10,776 bases of DNA from Prevotella sp. CAG:1031 (GTDB lineage: Bacteria; Bacteroidota; Bacteroidia; Bacteroidales; Muribaculaceae). The notes below the pieces were generated by a model, which worked only from the letters and a program-made list of their open reading frames with translations, had not been told where the DNA came from and did not search any database. Positions 1-6,709 of the stretch are shown here, one piece after another. Position numbers and translations under genes: made by a program. How positions within the stretch are numbered: position 1 is the first letter of the stretch; every line of letters begins with the position of its first letter. Location: assembly GCA_000431215.1 (NCBI GenBank), contig HF985577.1:1-10776 (forward strand), written 5' to 3'.

Positions 1-1
1 C

Positions 2-1180
2 ATAGGCAAAGGTCTTGAACCCTCGCCGATTCTAATGCCTGTACGTCAGGGAAGGATATATTCATTCTCCGAGATAGGTCGTGAGACGTTCAAGGGGCTT
101 CCCGGTATGCTTGCCGATTCATTGCCCGATACTTACGGACGAGCATTGTTCGACCGCTGGCTTGCGCTGACCGGGCGTAGCAGCGGGAACGCTGTGGAGA
201 CGTTATGTTTTCTTGGGAAACGCTGTATGGGAGCGTTGGAGTTTGAACCGGCCATGGATGCGCCCTATGGTCCCGATGTCAGAATAGAACTTGATTCCCT
301 TGTTGAAGTGGCAAGCGAAGCACTGTCGGAAAAGGAAGAATTTGGTGCTAATCTTGAAGAGGACAAGAAGGCGGCAATAGCCGAAATAGTGCGACTTGGT
401 ACCTCTGCCGGAGGACAGAGAGCGAAAGCCATCATAGCCTACAATCCATCGACCGGGGAAGTTCGTTCAGGACAGATTGAAGCTCCGGAAGGCTTTGACT
501 ATTATCTGATAAAACTCGACGGTGTAACCGCTGAAGCCGGATTCAGGGAAACTCAGAATTTCGGCCGACTGGAATACTCTTTCTATCGGCTTGTAAAGGA
601 ATGCGGCATAGAAATGTCTGATAGCAGTCTGATTGAGGAGAATGGACGCGCCCATTTTCTCACCAAGCGTTTTGACCGCCGGAATGGTGAGAAAATCCAC
701 ATGCAGACCCTCTGCGGCATAGCGCACTATGACTACCGCAATCCCCGTTCATACTCTTACGAGCAGGCGTTCAACGTGATGAGAGCATTGAGACTGCCAT
801 ACTCACAGGCGCAGGAAATGTATCGTCGCATGGTATTCAATGTTGTAATCCGCAATCAGGATGACCACACAAAAAACATATCCTTCCTTATGGACAGACA
901 AGGGAAATGGACTCTTTCGCCGGCATACGACATGGGATTTGCCTATAATCCGAAGGGTGGATGGACAGCACAGCACCAGATGTCAATAAACGGAAAGTTT
1001 GACGACATCACCCGCCAAGACCTTTTGGAATTTGCGAGACACAACAATATAAAGGAAGCTATTGAAATAATTGACCGTATTGCCGAAGTGTCTTCACGCT
1101 GGCCTCTCTTGGCAAGGGAATGTGAAGTTCCCCAGCACATGATAGATGCCATTATGCCGAATTTGAAGCTCTCTATATAA
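2..1180 (+). CDS. HipA-family serine/threonine kinase toxin, 5' partial
   Basis: HipA-family kinases are toxins of type II toxin-antitoxin systems that phosphorylate translation-related targets such as aminoacyl-tRNA synthetases. The reading frame is open to the left edge, and the residues before the first ATG (35) read GKGLEPSPILMP, the usual end of the HipA N-terminal subdomain, so ATG 35 is internal and the true start lies outside. Counting from M at 35: the RETFKGLPGMLADSLPD block at 17-32 is the family N-terminal signature; TSAGGQRAK near 123-131 is the Gly-rich loop with Ser124 at the place of the autophosphorylated serine; Lys160 in YLIKLDG is the likely ATP-binding lysine; NQDDHTKN (274-281) is the catalytic loop with Asp276; SPAYD (295-299) supplies the metal-binding Asp299. 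All active-site residues are intact. A HipB-like antitoxin, if present, would be upstream and is not visible. The family call is firm; whether it is toxic is inferred. Confidence 0.93.
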   Translation: MGKGLEPSPILMPVRQGRIYSFSEIGRETFKGLPGMLADSLPDTYGRALFDRWLALTGRSSGNAVETLCFLGKRCMGALEFEPAMDAPYGPDVRIELDSLVEVASEALSEKEEFGANLEEDKKAAIAEIVRLGTSAGGQRAKAIIAYNPSTGEVRSGQIEAPEGFDYYLIKLDGVTAEAGFRETQNFGRLEYSFYRLVKECGIEMSDSSLIEENGRAHFLTKRFDRRNGEKIHMQTLCGIAHYDYRNPRSYSYEQAFNVMRALRLPYSQAQEMYRRMVFNVVIRNQDDHTKNISFLMDRQGKWTLSPAYDMGFAYNPKGGWTAQHQMSINGKFDDITRQDLLEFARHNNIKEAIEIIDRIAEVSSRWPLLARECEVPQHMIDAIMPNLKLSI

Positions 1181-1211
1181 TACATCCTTCTTCGCAAAGA
1201 TTTCTATAATC

Positions 1212-1877
1212 TTGAAAATATATCCTGACAAAGACAAAGCATTTCCAAATCCTGCGATTCCGAGCATTTGCTACATAAAAAATGTGGTGAAGAATCCGAG
1301 AATCATTATCGGAGATTATACATATTACGATGATATAGACGGAGCCGACAGATTTGAGGAACACGTTACACATTTCTATGAGTTCATCGGTGATAGGCTG
1401 ATAATCGGTAACTTTTGCGCCATTGCTAAGGGAGTTACTTTTATTATGAACGGCGCCAATCATCGGATGGATTGCGCCACCACCTATCCTTTCTACATAA
1501 TGGGAGGAGATTGGGGAGGTGCGATTGCTCCGGTAATGGATGAATTGCCGCTCAAAGGTGACACAGTCATCGGCAATGATGTGTGGATCGGGCAAAATGT
1601 GACAATCATGCCCGGCGTGCATATTGGCGACGGAGCCATAATCGGCACAAATGCCACGGTTGCCTCCGACATTCCTCAATATTCGATAGCCGTGGGCAAT
1701 CCGGCAAAAGTCATACGCCGCAGATTTGACGATGAAATGATAGACCTGTTGGAGCGTCTACAATGGTGGAACCGTCCCATTGAAGAGGTTGATACATTGA
1801 TTCCTATACTCTCAAATCCAGATATAGCCCAGGCAAAAATTGATATAGCGGAATATCTCCGCATTCAATACGATTAA
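1212..1877 (+). CDS. Vat/CatB-type xenobiotic O-acetyltransferase (hexapeptide-repeat)
   Basis: This is a left-handed beta-helix acetyltransferase of the xenobiotic acetyltransferase group, which transfers acetyl from acetyl-CoA to a hydroxyl; relatives inactivate streptogramin A (Vat) or chloramphenicol (CatB). The MNGANHRMD motif at residues 79-87 contains the catalytic His84 and matches Vat proteins closely. Hexapeptide repeats run through IGNDVWIGQNVTIMPGVHIGDGAIIG (119-145, split motif), followed by the VGNPAKVIRRRF CoA-side segment (161-172) and the QWWNRPI C-terminal signature (184-190). Length, 221 aa, is near the usual 205-215. No ATG lies between the upstream in-frame stop (1164) and the helix, so TTG at 1212 is the best start: it gives KIYPDKDK, like the KMYP start region of Vat. 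It begins 31 bp after the hipA stop and may be co-transcribed. The substrate cannot be told from sequence; an antibiotic target is possible but unproven. Confidence 0.9.
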   Translation: MKIYPDKDKAFPNPAIPSICYIKNVVKNPRIIIGDYTYYDDIDGADRFEEHVTHFYEFIGDRLIIGNFCAIAKGVTFIMNGANHRMDCATTYPFYIMGGDWGGAIAPVMDELPLKGDTVIGNDVWIGQNVTIMPGVHIGDGAIIGTNATVASDIPQYSIAVGNPAKVIRRRFDDEMIDLLERLQWWNRPIEEVDTLIPILSNPDIAQAKIDIAEYLRIQYD

Positions 1878-1905
1878 ATTATGGCCTTACCTGAACGAAC
1901 AAAAC

Positions 1906-1950
1906 AGTGGGTTAAATTGTCTATAAAGACGTAAAAATCTTTAATCCACT
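1906..1950 (+). terminator. Long inverted repeat between the acetyltransferase and the membrane-protein gene
   Basis: AGTGGGTTAAA (1906-1916) pairs with TTTAATCCACT (1940-1950) through 11 positions with a single G-T wobble. A second small hairpin, GTCT/AGAC (1919-1922 with 1927-1930), sits in the loop. The T-rich stretch ATTTGTTT follows the right arm, so it could terminate the upstream transcript. It also ends only 8 bp before the ATG of the next gene, and its arms repeat a motif found again at 4011, so an operator or leader structure is an equally good reading. Confidence 0.45.
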
Positions 1951-1958
1951 ATTTGTTT

Positions 1959-3374
1959 ATGAAGGAAACGCCCCAGCGCTTGAGGAGCTACGCTCCCCCT
2001 ACCCGGGACAAAATTTTTATATGGAGTGCCGTGATTGCCGGATGCGGTATCATGGCTTTACTTGGTCGCCATGCCGCCATAACCCGTTTCGGCACTGACG
2101 AATTTACCGGCAATGTTCTCTTTGCCGTTTTCTTTGTCCTCACAATCGGTCTATATTGCGGATTCCAATCGGCAATCGAAAGTCTGTTTGACCGTATCTA
2201 CCGTAAAAAGCAGAGAGTTGCCATAATGAGCACACCTGCCGGAGAAGAAATTGAGGTCACAGTTGTTGATGAACCTCAGAGCAAAATGGATTTTTCCGCG
2301 CTCGTTGAAAATACGGCTGTTGAAGAAGAGCAATATTTTACCGACGATGATTATCCGGAAGATTACAGCGGCGGCGAAATCGTTGAGGATAAAGAAACCG
2401 ATGAAGCCGAATATATCCTTATAGATGGCAAAAAAGTCTATGAAGGACCTATTGACGTTGATGATGTCGTGTTCGTAGAACTCGAACATAATATCCGTGA
2501 ATACAGCAGTTTGCAGGAGCGCATAGAGGCTCGCGGCGAATATCCTTATTTCGAGGATTACATTGGCGGCCATTCAGTAGAGGAAGTGACCGAGTCTGAT
2601 GCCCTTTATAATGAATGGGTAAGCCTCCAGCCCAAACATATCAGGAAAGAGCTGGAACTCGGCATATATCGAGTACGCGCCTACCCCAAGTTCAACGACA
2701 GTATCGGCTGTTTCACGAAGACGGCGAAAGAAAAACGCATCAAGGAGGATAACGGCAATATCCGTATTGAGGAGTGGGAAGAGGAAGCGTATATCTCCGC
2801 TGATGGCGATGTCTATTACTCCGACCAACTGGAGGCCGCTATCAAGGCTCTGAAATCAGACAAGGAACAGTCGGAACTCCAGATGAAGCTTCTCTCACAG
2901 CATGAACTGTGCAATGCCGCCCACGAGGAACTCAAAGAGGAGGATCTGAAATTCAGCATGGCACAGATTGAGTTTCTCTGTGCGTACATCACCCACATGA
3001 TGCAGCCATATCTTGATGCAGACGAATTACAGAAGTTGCACCATAACGCCAAAATCTGGACGGTTCATGAAATGCCACCGTTCACGCCGGTGAATCTGCG
3101 GAGCAACCATCTGACAAAAGAAGACCTGAAACATCTCGGTTACAACGTCGGCAAATTCCTCAGACTCCAAGGCGGTGTCATCGCCCGCTTTGTCAAGAAG
3201 GTTTTCGAGAAGCCTTTTGAGAGCACACAGATCCGAACCATCGAGCAGAAACTACGGGAGAGCAAATCCACAAAAGAAAGAATCCCCATCCATACCCGCG
3301 ACCAGATGGAAAAGCTGTTCAAGCATTTCCAACGTTACGGCAACATCAACTTAGACATACTTAACAGAGCCTGA
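1959..3374 (+). CDS. Two-pass membrane protein with long acidic cytoplasmic domain, unknown function
   Basis: I do not recognise this 471-aa protein. ATG 1959 is preferred over the in-frame TTG at 1953. Two hydrophobic segments lie at about residues 18-36 (IFIWSAVIAG...) and 52-70 (VLFAVFFVLTIGLYCGF), joined by a short loop, so most of the chain should face one side, probably the cytoplasm, since the following RIYRKKQR is basic. Residues 95-180 are very acidic (EEEQYFTDDDYPEDY and similar). Residues 285-335 look like an amphipathic helix or coiled coil, and the C-terminal 130 residues are basic and probably folded. There is no signal peptidase site, catalytic motif or P-loop. The gene stands alone between an inverted repeat on the left and a strong terminator on the right. 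It could be an element-borne envelope, entry-exclusion or stress protein; none of these is supported directly. Confidence 0.85.
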   Translation: MKETPQRLRSYAPPTRDKIFIWSAVIAGCGIMALLGRHAAITRFGTDEFTGNVLFAVFFVLTIGLYCGFQSAIESLFDRIYRKKQRVAIMSTPAGEEIEVTVVDEPQSKMDFSALVENTAVEEEQYFTDDDYPEDYSGGEIVEDKETDEAEYILIDGKKVYEGPIDVDDVVFVELEHNIREYSSLQERIEARGEYPYFEDYIGGHSVEEVTESDALYNEWVSLQPKHIRKELELGIYRVRAYPKFNDSIGCFTKTAKEKRIKEDNGNIRIEEWEEEAYISADGDVYYSDQLEAAIKALKSDKEQSELQMKLLSQHELCNAAHEELKEEDLKFSMAQIEFLCAYITHMMQPYLDADELQKLHHNAKIWTVHEMPPFTPVNLRSNHLTKEDLKHLGYNVGKFLRLQGGVIARFVKKVFEKPFESTQIRTIEQKLRESKSTKERIPIHTRDQMEKLFKHFQRYGNINLDILNRA

Positions 3375-3397
3375 AGATAGCTCTATTCTGTCATTTC

Positions 3398-3438
3398 AGC
3401 GGATAACAATGGCGCATCGCCGGAGTTGTCCGCTTTTT
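3398..3438 (+). terminator. Rho-independent terminator after the membrane-protein gene
   Basis: AGCGGATAAC (3398-3407) pairs with GTTGTCCGCT (3425-3434) over 10 positions with one wobble, and the loop holds a second hairpin GGCG/CGCC (3411-3414 with 3418-3421). A run of five T (3434-3438) follows. It lies 23 bp after the stop at 3374 and just before the 3' end of the convergent minus-strand gene. There is no T-run on the minus side, so it should act mainly on the plus strand. Confidence 0.85.
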
Positions 3439-3443
3439 CATTA

Positions 3444-3860
3444 TCACGACTGAATATTAAACTGATTTTCTATATATTCAAACAAATCAGGATTATTGCA
3501 CATGGGATGTTGAAGGCTCCGGCCACCTTTGAAACCGTGTTTCTTCAATAAATCCTCATCCAAGGCATCCCCATTATATTCCTGAATTGCCTCTAATCGC
3601 CAAGTTATATCATTAGGCGCACTTTCAACCCAGTATTCACTGTCAGATCTTTCTTCAATGCCGGTTACCACGGTCTTGAAAATAATTCTACGTTCCGCTG
3701 AACTAAACACATATACAATATCACCAATAGCAAAATTATTTCGCTCTTTTTTCCAACTTATAAAGCCTGTTTCAGCTAAAGAAGCATAATGATTGCATCG
3801 TTTCGCATTTGCAAAAACGAGCCAGTGCTTATTGGTATGATTATTAGACGATGTTTTCAT
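3444..3860 (-). CDS. Small stand-alone EVE/PUA-like domain protein
   Basis: The 138-aa product reads like a stand-alone EVE (PUA-superfamily) domain, a fold that binds modified bases in nucleic acid and often travels with restriction or phage-defence genes. Supporting features: KHWLVFANAKRCNHY at 12-26 (first strand), GFISWKKERNNFAIGDIVYVFSS at 32-54 (split motif; the GDIVYVF strand is typical), RIIFKTVVTGIE (58-69), and the C-terminal LKKHGFKGGRSLQHPM (104-119) with a closing aromatic helix FEYIENQF. It is visibly more AT-rich than its neighbours, suggesting separate acquisition. It is divergent from the operon at 4133 and convergent with the gene ending at 3374. A perfect TAnnTTTG-like box (TAAATTTG, minus strand, 3872-3865) lies only 4 bp before the ATG, which would leave almost no leader, and no matching TTTG is seen upstream of it. 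The fold assignment is from pattern only. Confidence 0.68.
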   Translation of the reverse strand: MKTSSNNHTNKHWLVFANAKRCNHYASLAETGFISWKKERNNFAIGDIVYVFSSAERRIIFKTVVTGIEERSDSEYWVESAPNDITWRLEAIQEYNGDALDEDLLKKHGFKGGRSLQHPMCNNPDLFEYIENQFNIQS

Positions 3861-3934
3861 TATGCAAATTTAGCTCTTTTTACGGACTTTATCACTATCT
3901 ATTGTCATCACAATTACAATTAGAAGAGATAATC

Positions 3935-3955
3935 CAAAATCACCACAAAATCACC
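3935..3955 (+). repeat. Two tandem CAAAATCACC repeats, 11-bp period
   Basis: CAAAATCACC occurs at 3935-3944 and 3946-3955, one helical turn apart. A looser third copy, CAAATTTTCACC, is at 3964-3975. The spacing places all copies on a similar DNA face, as for an operator or iteron. Function is not shown. Confidence 0.55.
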
Positions 3956-4046
3956 TCATTCCTCAAATTTTCACCACACAAAACATTTCGTCTTTTTAGT
4001 ATTGTCTCTCAGTGGGTTAACACTTGCTTTGTGGTTATTTTGATGC

Positions 4047-4082
4047 AGTGAGAATGGTTAATTTGATAACCGCTAACTCACT
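4047..4082. promoter_or_regulatory. Nested palindrome overlapping the operon promoter (candidate operator)
   Basis: AGTGAG (4047-4052) pairs with CTCACT (4077-4082), and inside it GGTTA (4056-4060) pairs with TAACC (4067-4071) around ATTTGA. The inner loop contains the TTTG of the proposed -33 box, so a bound dimer would block the promoter. The HTH protein encoded at 4133 is an obvious but untested candidate ligand. Confidence 0.4.
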
Positions 4083-4093
4083 ACTTTACTTTG
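4062..4093 (+). promoter_or_regulatory. Bacteroides-type promoter for the mobilization operon
   Basis: TTTG at 4062-4065 fits the -33 element, and TTACTTTG at 4086-4093 fits the -7 element TAnnTTTG with one mismatch. The 20-bp spacing is right for the Bacteroidetes primary sigma factor. Transcription would start near 4100, giving a leader of about 33 nt, A-rich and without a Shine-Dalgarno sequence, before the ATG at 4133. Confidence 0.45.
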
Positions 4094-4132
4094 CGTTACA
4101 ATTTCAGAATAACTTCTTAAACACATAATAAA

Positions 4133-4519
4133 ATGGAAGCATCCACAATCACCTTCGACCAGCTGCCCCACGTGGTAGGCGGTCTCTCCGAGAAACTCGA
4201 CCGAGTGCTTGAACTGCTTGAAAAGGCAGGTTTCACCGGCCACTCCAAACAGTCCAAGCCCTCGCGTAGACTCGTGTATGCGAAAGAGGCTTGCCAGATA
4301 ATAGGCAAGTCACTTTCGAGTCTCTACCGCGGCATCAAAGCTCCGAATGACCCCATTCCGAGCTATAAGCGCGGCAAACTCCTCTATTTTTATGAGGATG
4401 AGCTATACGCATGGATTGAGAACGGACGCAAACATTCCGTCGCACCCTCTCTCGCTGAAACTGCGGCGGCTATAACTGCCGGAATGAAACGCCGTCCCCG
4501 TGGAGGATATAACTTCTGA
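4133..4519 (+). CDS. Helix-turn-helix DNA-binding protein (excisionase/MerR-like)
   Basis: A 128-aa protein with a short N-terminal amphipathic helix (residues 14-32, LSEKLDRVLELLEKAG, a likely coiled coil for dimerisation) and a winged helix-turn-helix at about 47-98. RLVYAKEACQIIGKSLSSLYR is the recognition unit (split motif), and IPSYKRGKLLYFYEDELYAWIE is the wing and closing helix typical of the excisionase-like HTH_17 group. The tail (99-128) is basic and disordered. In Bacteroidales elements such proteins sit just before the DUF3987 gene and act as excision factors or operon regulators. Here it is the first gene behind the proposed promoter and palindrome, so autoregulation is plausible. 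ATG 4133 follows an A-rich leader, and the stop lies 4 bp before the next ATG. Confidence 0.88.
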   Translation: MEASTITFDQLPHVVGGLSEKLDRVLELLEKAGFTGHSKQSKPSRRLVYAKEACQIIGKSLSSLYRGIKAPNDPIPSYKRGKLLYFYEDELYAWIENGRKHSVAPSLAETAAAITAGMKRRPRGGYNF

Positions 4520-4523
4520 GCCT

Positions 4524-5936
4524 ATGGAAAAGAATATTACCACTGACTCAGTAATCAGCGCACTGATGAATCACATCAAGACATCCGATAGTGATTTCCC
4601 GGTACATGTGTTCCCCGCCAAGATGCAACGGATCATCCTCGAACTCAACACCACCTGCGGTTTCCCGATTGACTACACGGCATCGGCTATGATTGCCGCA
4701 ATATCTGTGGCAATCGGCAATACCCACCGCGTAGAAGTGAAACGCAGCTGGCAAGAATCGGCAATCGTGTATATCGCGATTGTCGGACGCCCCGGAGATT
4801 GCAAATCACATCCGCTTACATTCGTGATGCGCCCGCTGGTCAATGCCGACTGGAAAAACAATCAGGAGTTTCAGAAAAAGCATTGCGAATATCAGCAGGC
4901 TATAGCGATGAGCCGAAAGGAACGAATCAGTGCCGGACTGGAAGAATTTCCGAAAGAGCCTAAGCGTCTGCGTTACCTCGTGTCGGACGTGACGCAGGAG
5001 GGTCTCAGTGCCATCCACTCCCATAATCCTCGTGGATTATGCCTTTGGGTTGATGAACTGTCGGCATGGTTCAAGAACTTCACCCGCTACAACACCGGCT
5101 CGGAAGAACAATTCTGGCTTTCGGCTTTCAACGGCAGCACAACAATGTCGGACCGCAAGAATTGTCAGAACTCCATCTTCATCAAGCGTCCGTTCATCTC
5201 GGTGGTCGGAACAATCCAAAAACGTCTGCTCACCGAACTCGCCAACGGAGAGAGAGCCGCCAACGGTTTCATAGACCGCATACTCTTTGCAATGACCAAG
5301 AGCAACGGCAAGCCGAGATGGAACGAGGATGAAGTGCGCGACGATCTCGACCGTGAATGGGAGCGCATACTCAACCGACTTCTTTCGGTGGAGTGTGTGG
5401 TCAACGAGGAAAAGGAGCCAATTCCCACTGTCATGCGGTTCACTGCGGATGCCAAGCGCAGACTCTATGAATGGCAACATGAGAATGCCGCACTATGCGA
5501 CAACGAGATGAGCGATAATGTGGTCAGCTTCTTCTGCAAACTCGAAATCTATGTGCTCCGATTCTGCCTTATACTCCGATTGGTTCGCTGGGCTGTCAGT
5601 GATAAAGAGCCGCGCCCCTCATACATCGAAGATGACGACGTGGCAGGAGCGATAGAATTGGCTGAATATTTCCGAAGCAATGCGCTCAGCGTACTCACCT
5701 GCATCAGCGAGGAGAAATTGAATGAACTGCACCGCACCGTGTATGAGCATCTCACCGAGGAATTTTCAACCGCCGACGGTATCCGTATAGCCGAGCGGTT
5801 CGGGATGAAAGACCATACATTCAAGATGTTCCTCACCCGCAATCTCAACACTCTCTTCCGTCGTGTACGCCAAGGGTGGTATAAGAAGCTGTCTTGTTAC
5901 TCCACTAACAAAGTTACTTCCGATGAACAGAATTGA
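4524..5936 (+). CDS. DUF3987 P-loop protein (primase/helicase-like replication protein)
   Basis: This 470-aa protein matches the DUF3987 family, RecA/DnaB-like P-loop ATPases encoded beside mobilization genes in Bacteroidetes elements and thought to act as a helicase or primase partner. Walker A is GRPGDCKSHP (residues 88-97). Walker B is LCLWVDE (172-178), followed by the family motif WFKNFTRYN...SEEQFWLS (182-200). ISVVGTIQ (225-232) is sensor-1-like, and GFIDRILFA (248-256) carries a conserved arginine. The C-terminal 120 residues are helical and may form a winged helix. The residue before the Walker Lys is Cys93 where the classical P-loop has Gly; substitutions there may be usual for this family. 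ATG 4524 is chosen over GTG 4500, because it starts 4 bp after the previous stop whereas GTG would overlap it. The gene overlaps the next by 14 bp, so they are translationally coupled. Confidence 0.9.
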   Translation: MEKNITTDSVISALMNHIKTSDSDFPVHVFPAKMQRIILELNTTCGFPIDYTASAMIAAISVAIGNTHRVEVKRSWQESAIVYIAIVGRPGDCKSHPLTFVMRPLVNADWKNNQEFQKKHCEYQQAIAMSRKERISAGLEEFPKEPKRLRYLVSDVTQEGLSAIHSHNPRGLCLWVDELSAWFKNFTRYNTGSEEQFWLSAFNGSTTMSDRKNCQNSIFIKRPFISVVGTIQKRLLTELANGERAANGFIDRILFAMTKSNGKPRWNEDEVRDDLDREWERILNRLLSVECVVNEEKEPIPTVMRFTADAKRRLYEWQHENAALCDNEMSDNVVSFFCKLEIYVLRFCLILRLVRWAVSDKEPRPSYIEDDDVAGAIELAEYFRSNALSVLTCISEEKLNELHRTVYEHLTEEFSTADGIRIAERFGMKDHTFKMFLTRNLNTLFRRVRQGWYKKLSCYSTNKVTSDEQN

Positions 5937-6708
5937 TGATGCAATGGTAGCGGCCACCATGCGTGGCTACGACAGAAACAATCTGTTCGCTTTCGTGGCG
6001 GCGATAATCGGAAGTGAAGAAGCACAGCGGTTGATGGAAATGTATCGCGTAGGCACATCGAAGCATTGGCAAGGTGCCACGGTGTTCTGGCAAATCTCGG
6101 CTGACGGTAACGTCCGTGGTGGTAAGATTATGCTGTATGACCGATTGACCGGACATCGTGTGCAGGAACCGTTCCCCCACATCAACTGGGTACACTCAGT
6201 GTTAAGATTGCCCGATTTCAAGTTAACCCAATGTTTCTTCGGTGAGCATCTGCTCCCATACATCCGCGACAAACCGGTTGCCATTGTGGAGAGTGAAAAG
6301 ACGGCAATACTCGCAACCCATTACCTCCCGCAATATCTGTGGCTCGCCACAGGCGGCAAGTGCAGTTGTCTCAACCGCGAGGCAATCAAGGCACTTCGAG
6401 GCAGAGAGGTGATGCTTGTGCCCGACCTTAACGCTACCGACGATTGGCGCAAGAAACTGACGCTATTCGATGATTCGGGAATAAAGGCAACTCTGTTTGA
6501 ATCGCTTGAACAGATGGCTACCGATGAGCAGCGTGAACAAGGTCTCGACATTGCGGACTTCCTGATAGCCGAGCAAACTCCACACGGCATCCTTGAACAA
6601 ATGATGCAACGAAATCCGGCATTGCGACAACTCGTTGACGCGCTACAGCTGGAACTCGTAGGCATCGAAGAATACAAACCGAGCGAAAGCTCACTAAAAT
6701 CTGAATAA
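5923..6708 (+). CDS. Toprim-domain (DUF6371-like) primase-type protein without zinc finger
   Basis: A 261-aa protein with a Toprim-like core. PVAIVESEKTAIL (118-130) supplies the conserved glutamate (Glu123 or Glu125), and MLVPDLNATDDW (164-175) is the acidic metal-binding loop, here D-x-N with a further Asp173/Asp174. LDIADFLI (208-215) is the usual final motif. The N-terminal FWQISADGNVRGGKIMLYD (55-73, substrate-side strands) fits the DUF6371 group. The CHC2 zinc-finger domain of full DnaG-type primases is absent, so template recognition would have to come from a partner, plausibly the DUF3987 protein translated just before it. ATG 5923 overlaps the preceding gene by 14 bp; a 20-codon extension upstream to 5863 is possible but would lengthen the overlap without adding family sequence. 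One base separates its stop from the next ATG. Confidence 0.8.
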   Translation: MNRIDDAMVAATMRGYDRNNLFAFVAAIIGSEEAQRLMEMYRVGTSKHWQGATVFWQISADGNVRGGKIMLYDRLTGHRVQEPFPHINWVHSVLRLPDFKLTQCFFGEHLLPYIRDKPVAIVESEKTAILATHYLPQYLWLATGGKCSCLNREAIKALRGREVMLVPDLNATDDWRKKLTLFDDSGIKATLFESLEQMATDEQREQGLDIADFLIAEQTPHGILEQMMQRNPALRQLVDALQLELVGIEEYKPSESSLKSE

Positions 6709-6709
6709 A

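Larger units (their letters stand above)
3861..4132. other. Divergent intergenic control region (272 bp), AT-rich
   Basis: This spacer separates the minus-strand EVE-like gene from the plus-strand mobilization operon. It holds short direct repeats (3935-3955), an AGTGGGTTAAC motif (4011-4021) with a partial inverted copy (4073-4082), a nested palindrome (4047-4082), and a Bacteroides-type promoter (4062-4093). A 66-codon frame at 3851-4051 overlaps these repeats and has no recognisable content. The region could also hold the left junction or a replication origin of the element; nothing in it decides that. Confidence 0.6.

Noticed and set aside
1173..1679. 168-codon open frame on the minus strand opposite the acetyltransferase
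   Set aside because: The plus-strand protein is a clear family member; the antisense product is Ile/His/Cys-rich without recognisable motifs.
1984..1996. Small hairpin GGAGC/GCTCC at the start of the membrane-protein gene
   Set aside because: It is five base pairs inside a coding region with no T-run; expected by chance.
3935..3975. Possible CRISPR array from the short repeats
   Set aside because: The units are 10-11 bp in direct tandem with no spacers and no cas genes nearby.
3851..4051. 66-codon plus-strand open frame in the divergent intergenic region
   Set aside because: It overlaps short repeats and the EVE-like start, is rich in Phe/Leu/Ser from AT-rich DNA, and shows no motif.
5037..5480. 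147-codon minus-strand frame and several short plus-strand frames inside the DUF3987 gene
   Set aside because: The real frame carries Walker A, Walker B and family motifs; the others are shadows with low-complexity Arg/Ser/His content.
6223..6230. TTAACCCA, a partial reverse match to the shared AGTGGGTTAA motif
   Set aside because: It lies inside the Toprim gene, lacks the AG of the motif and has no inverted partner.
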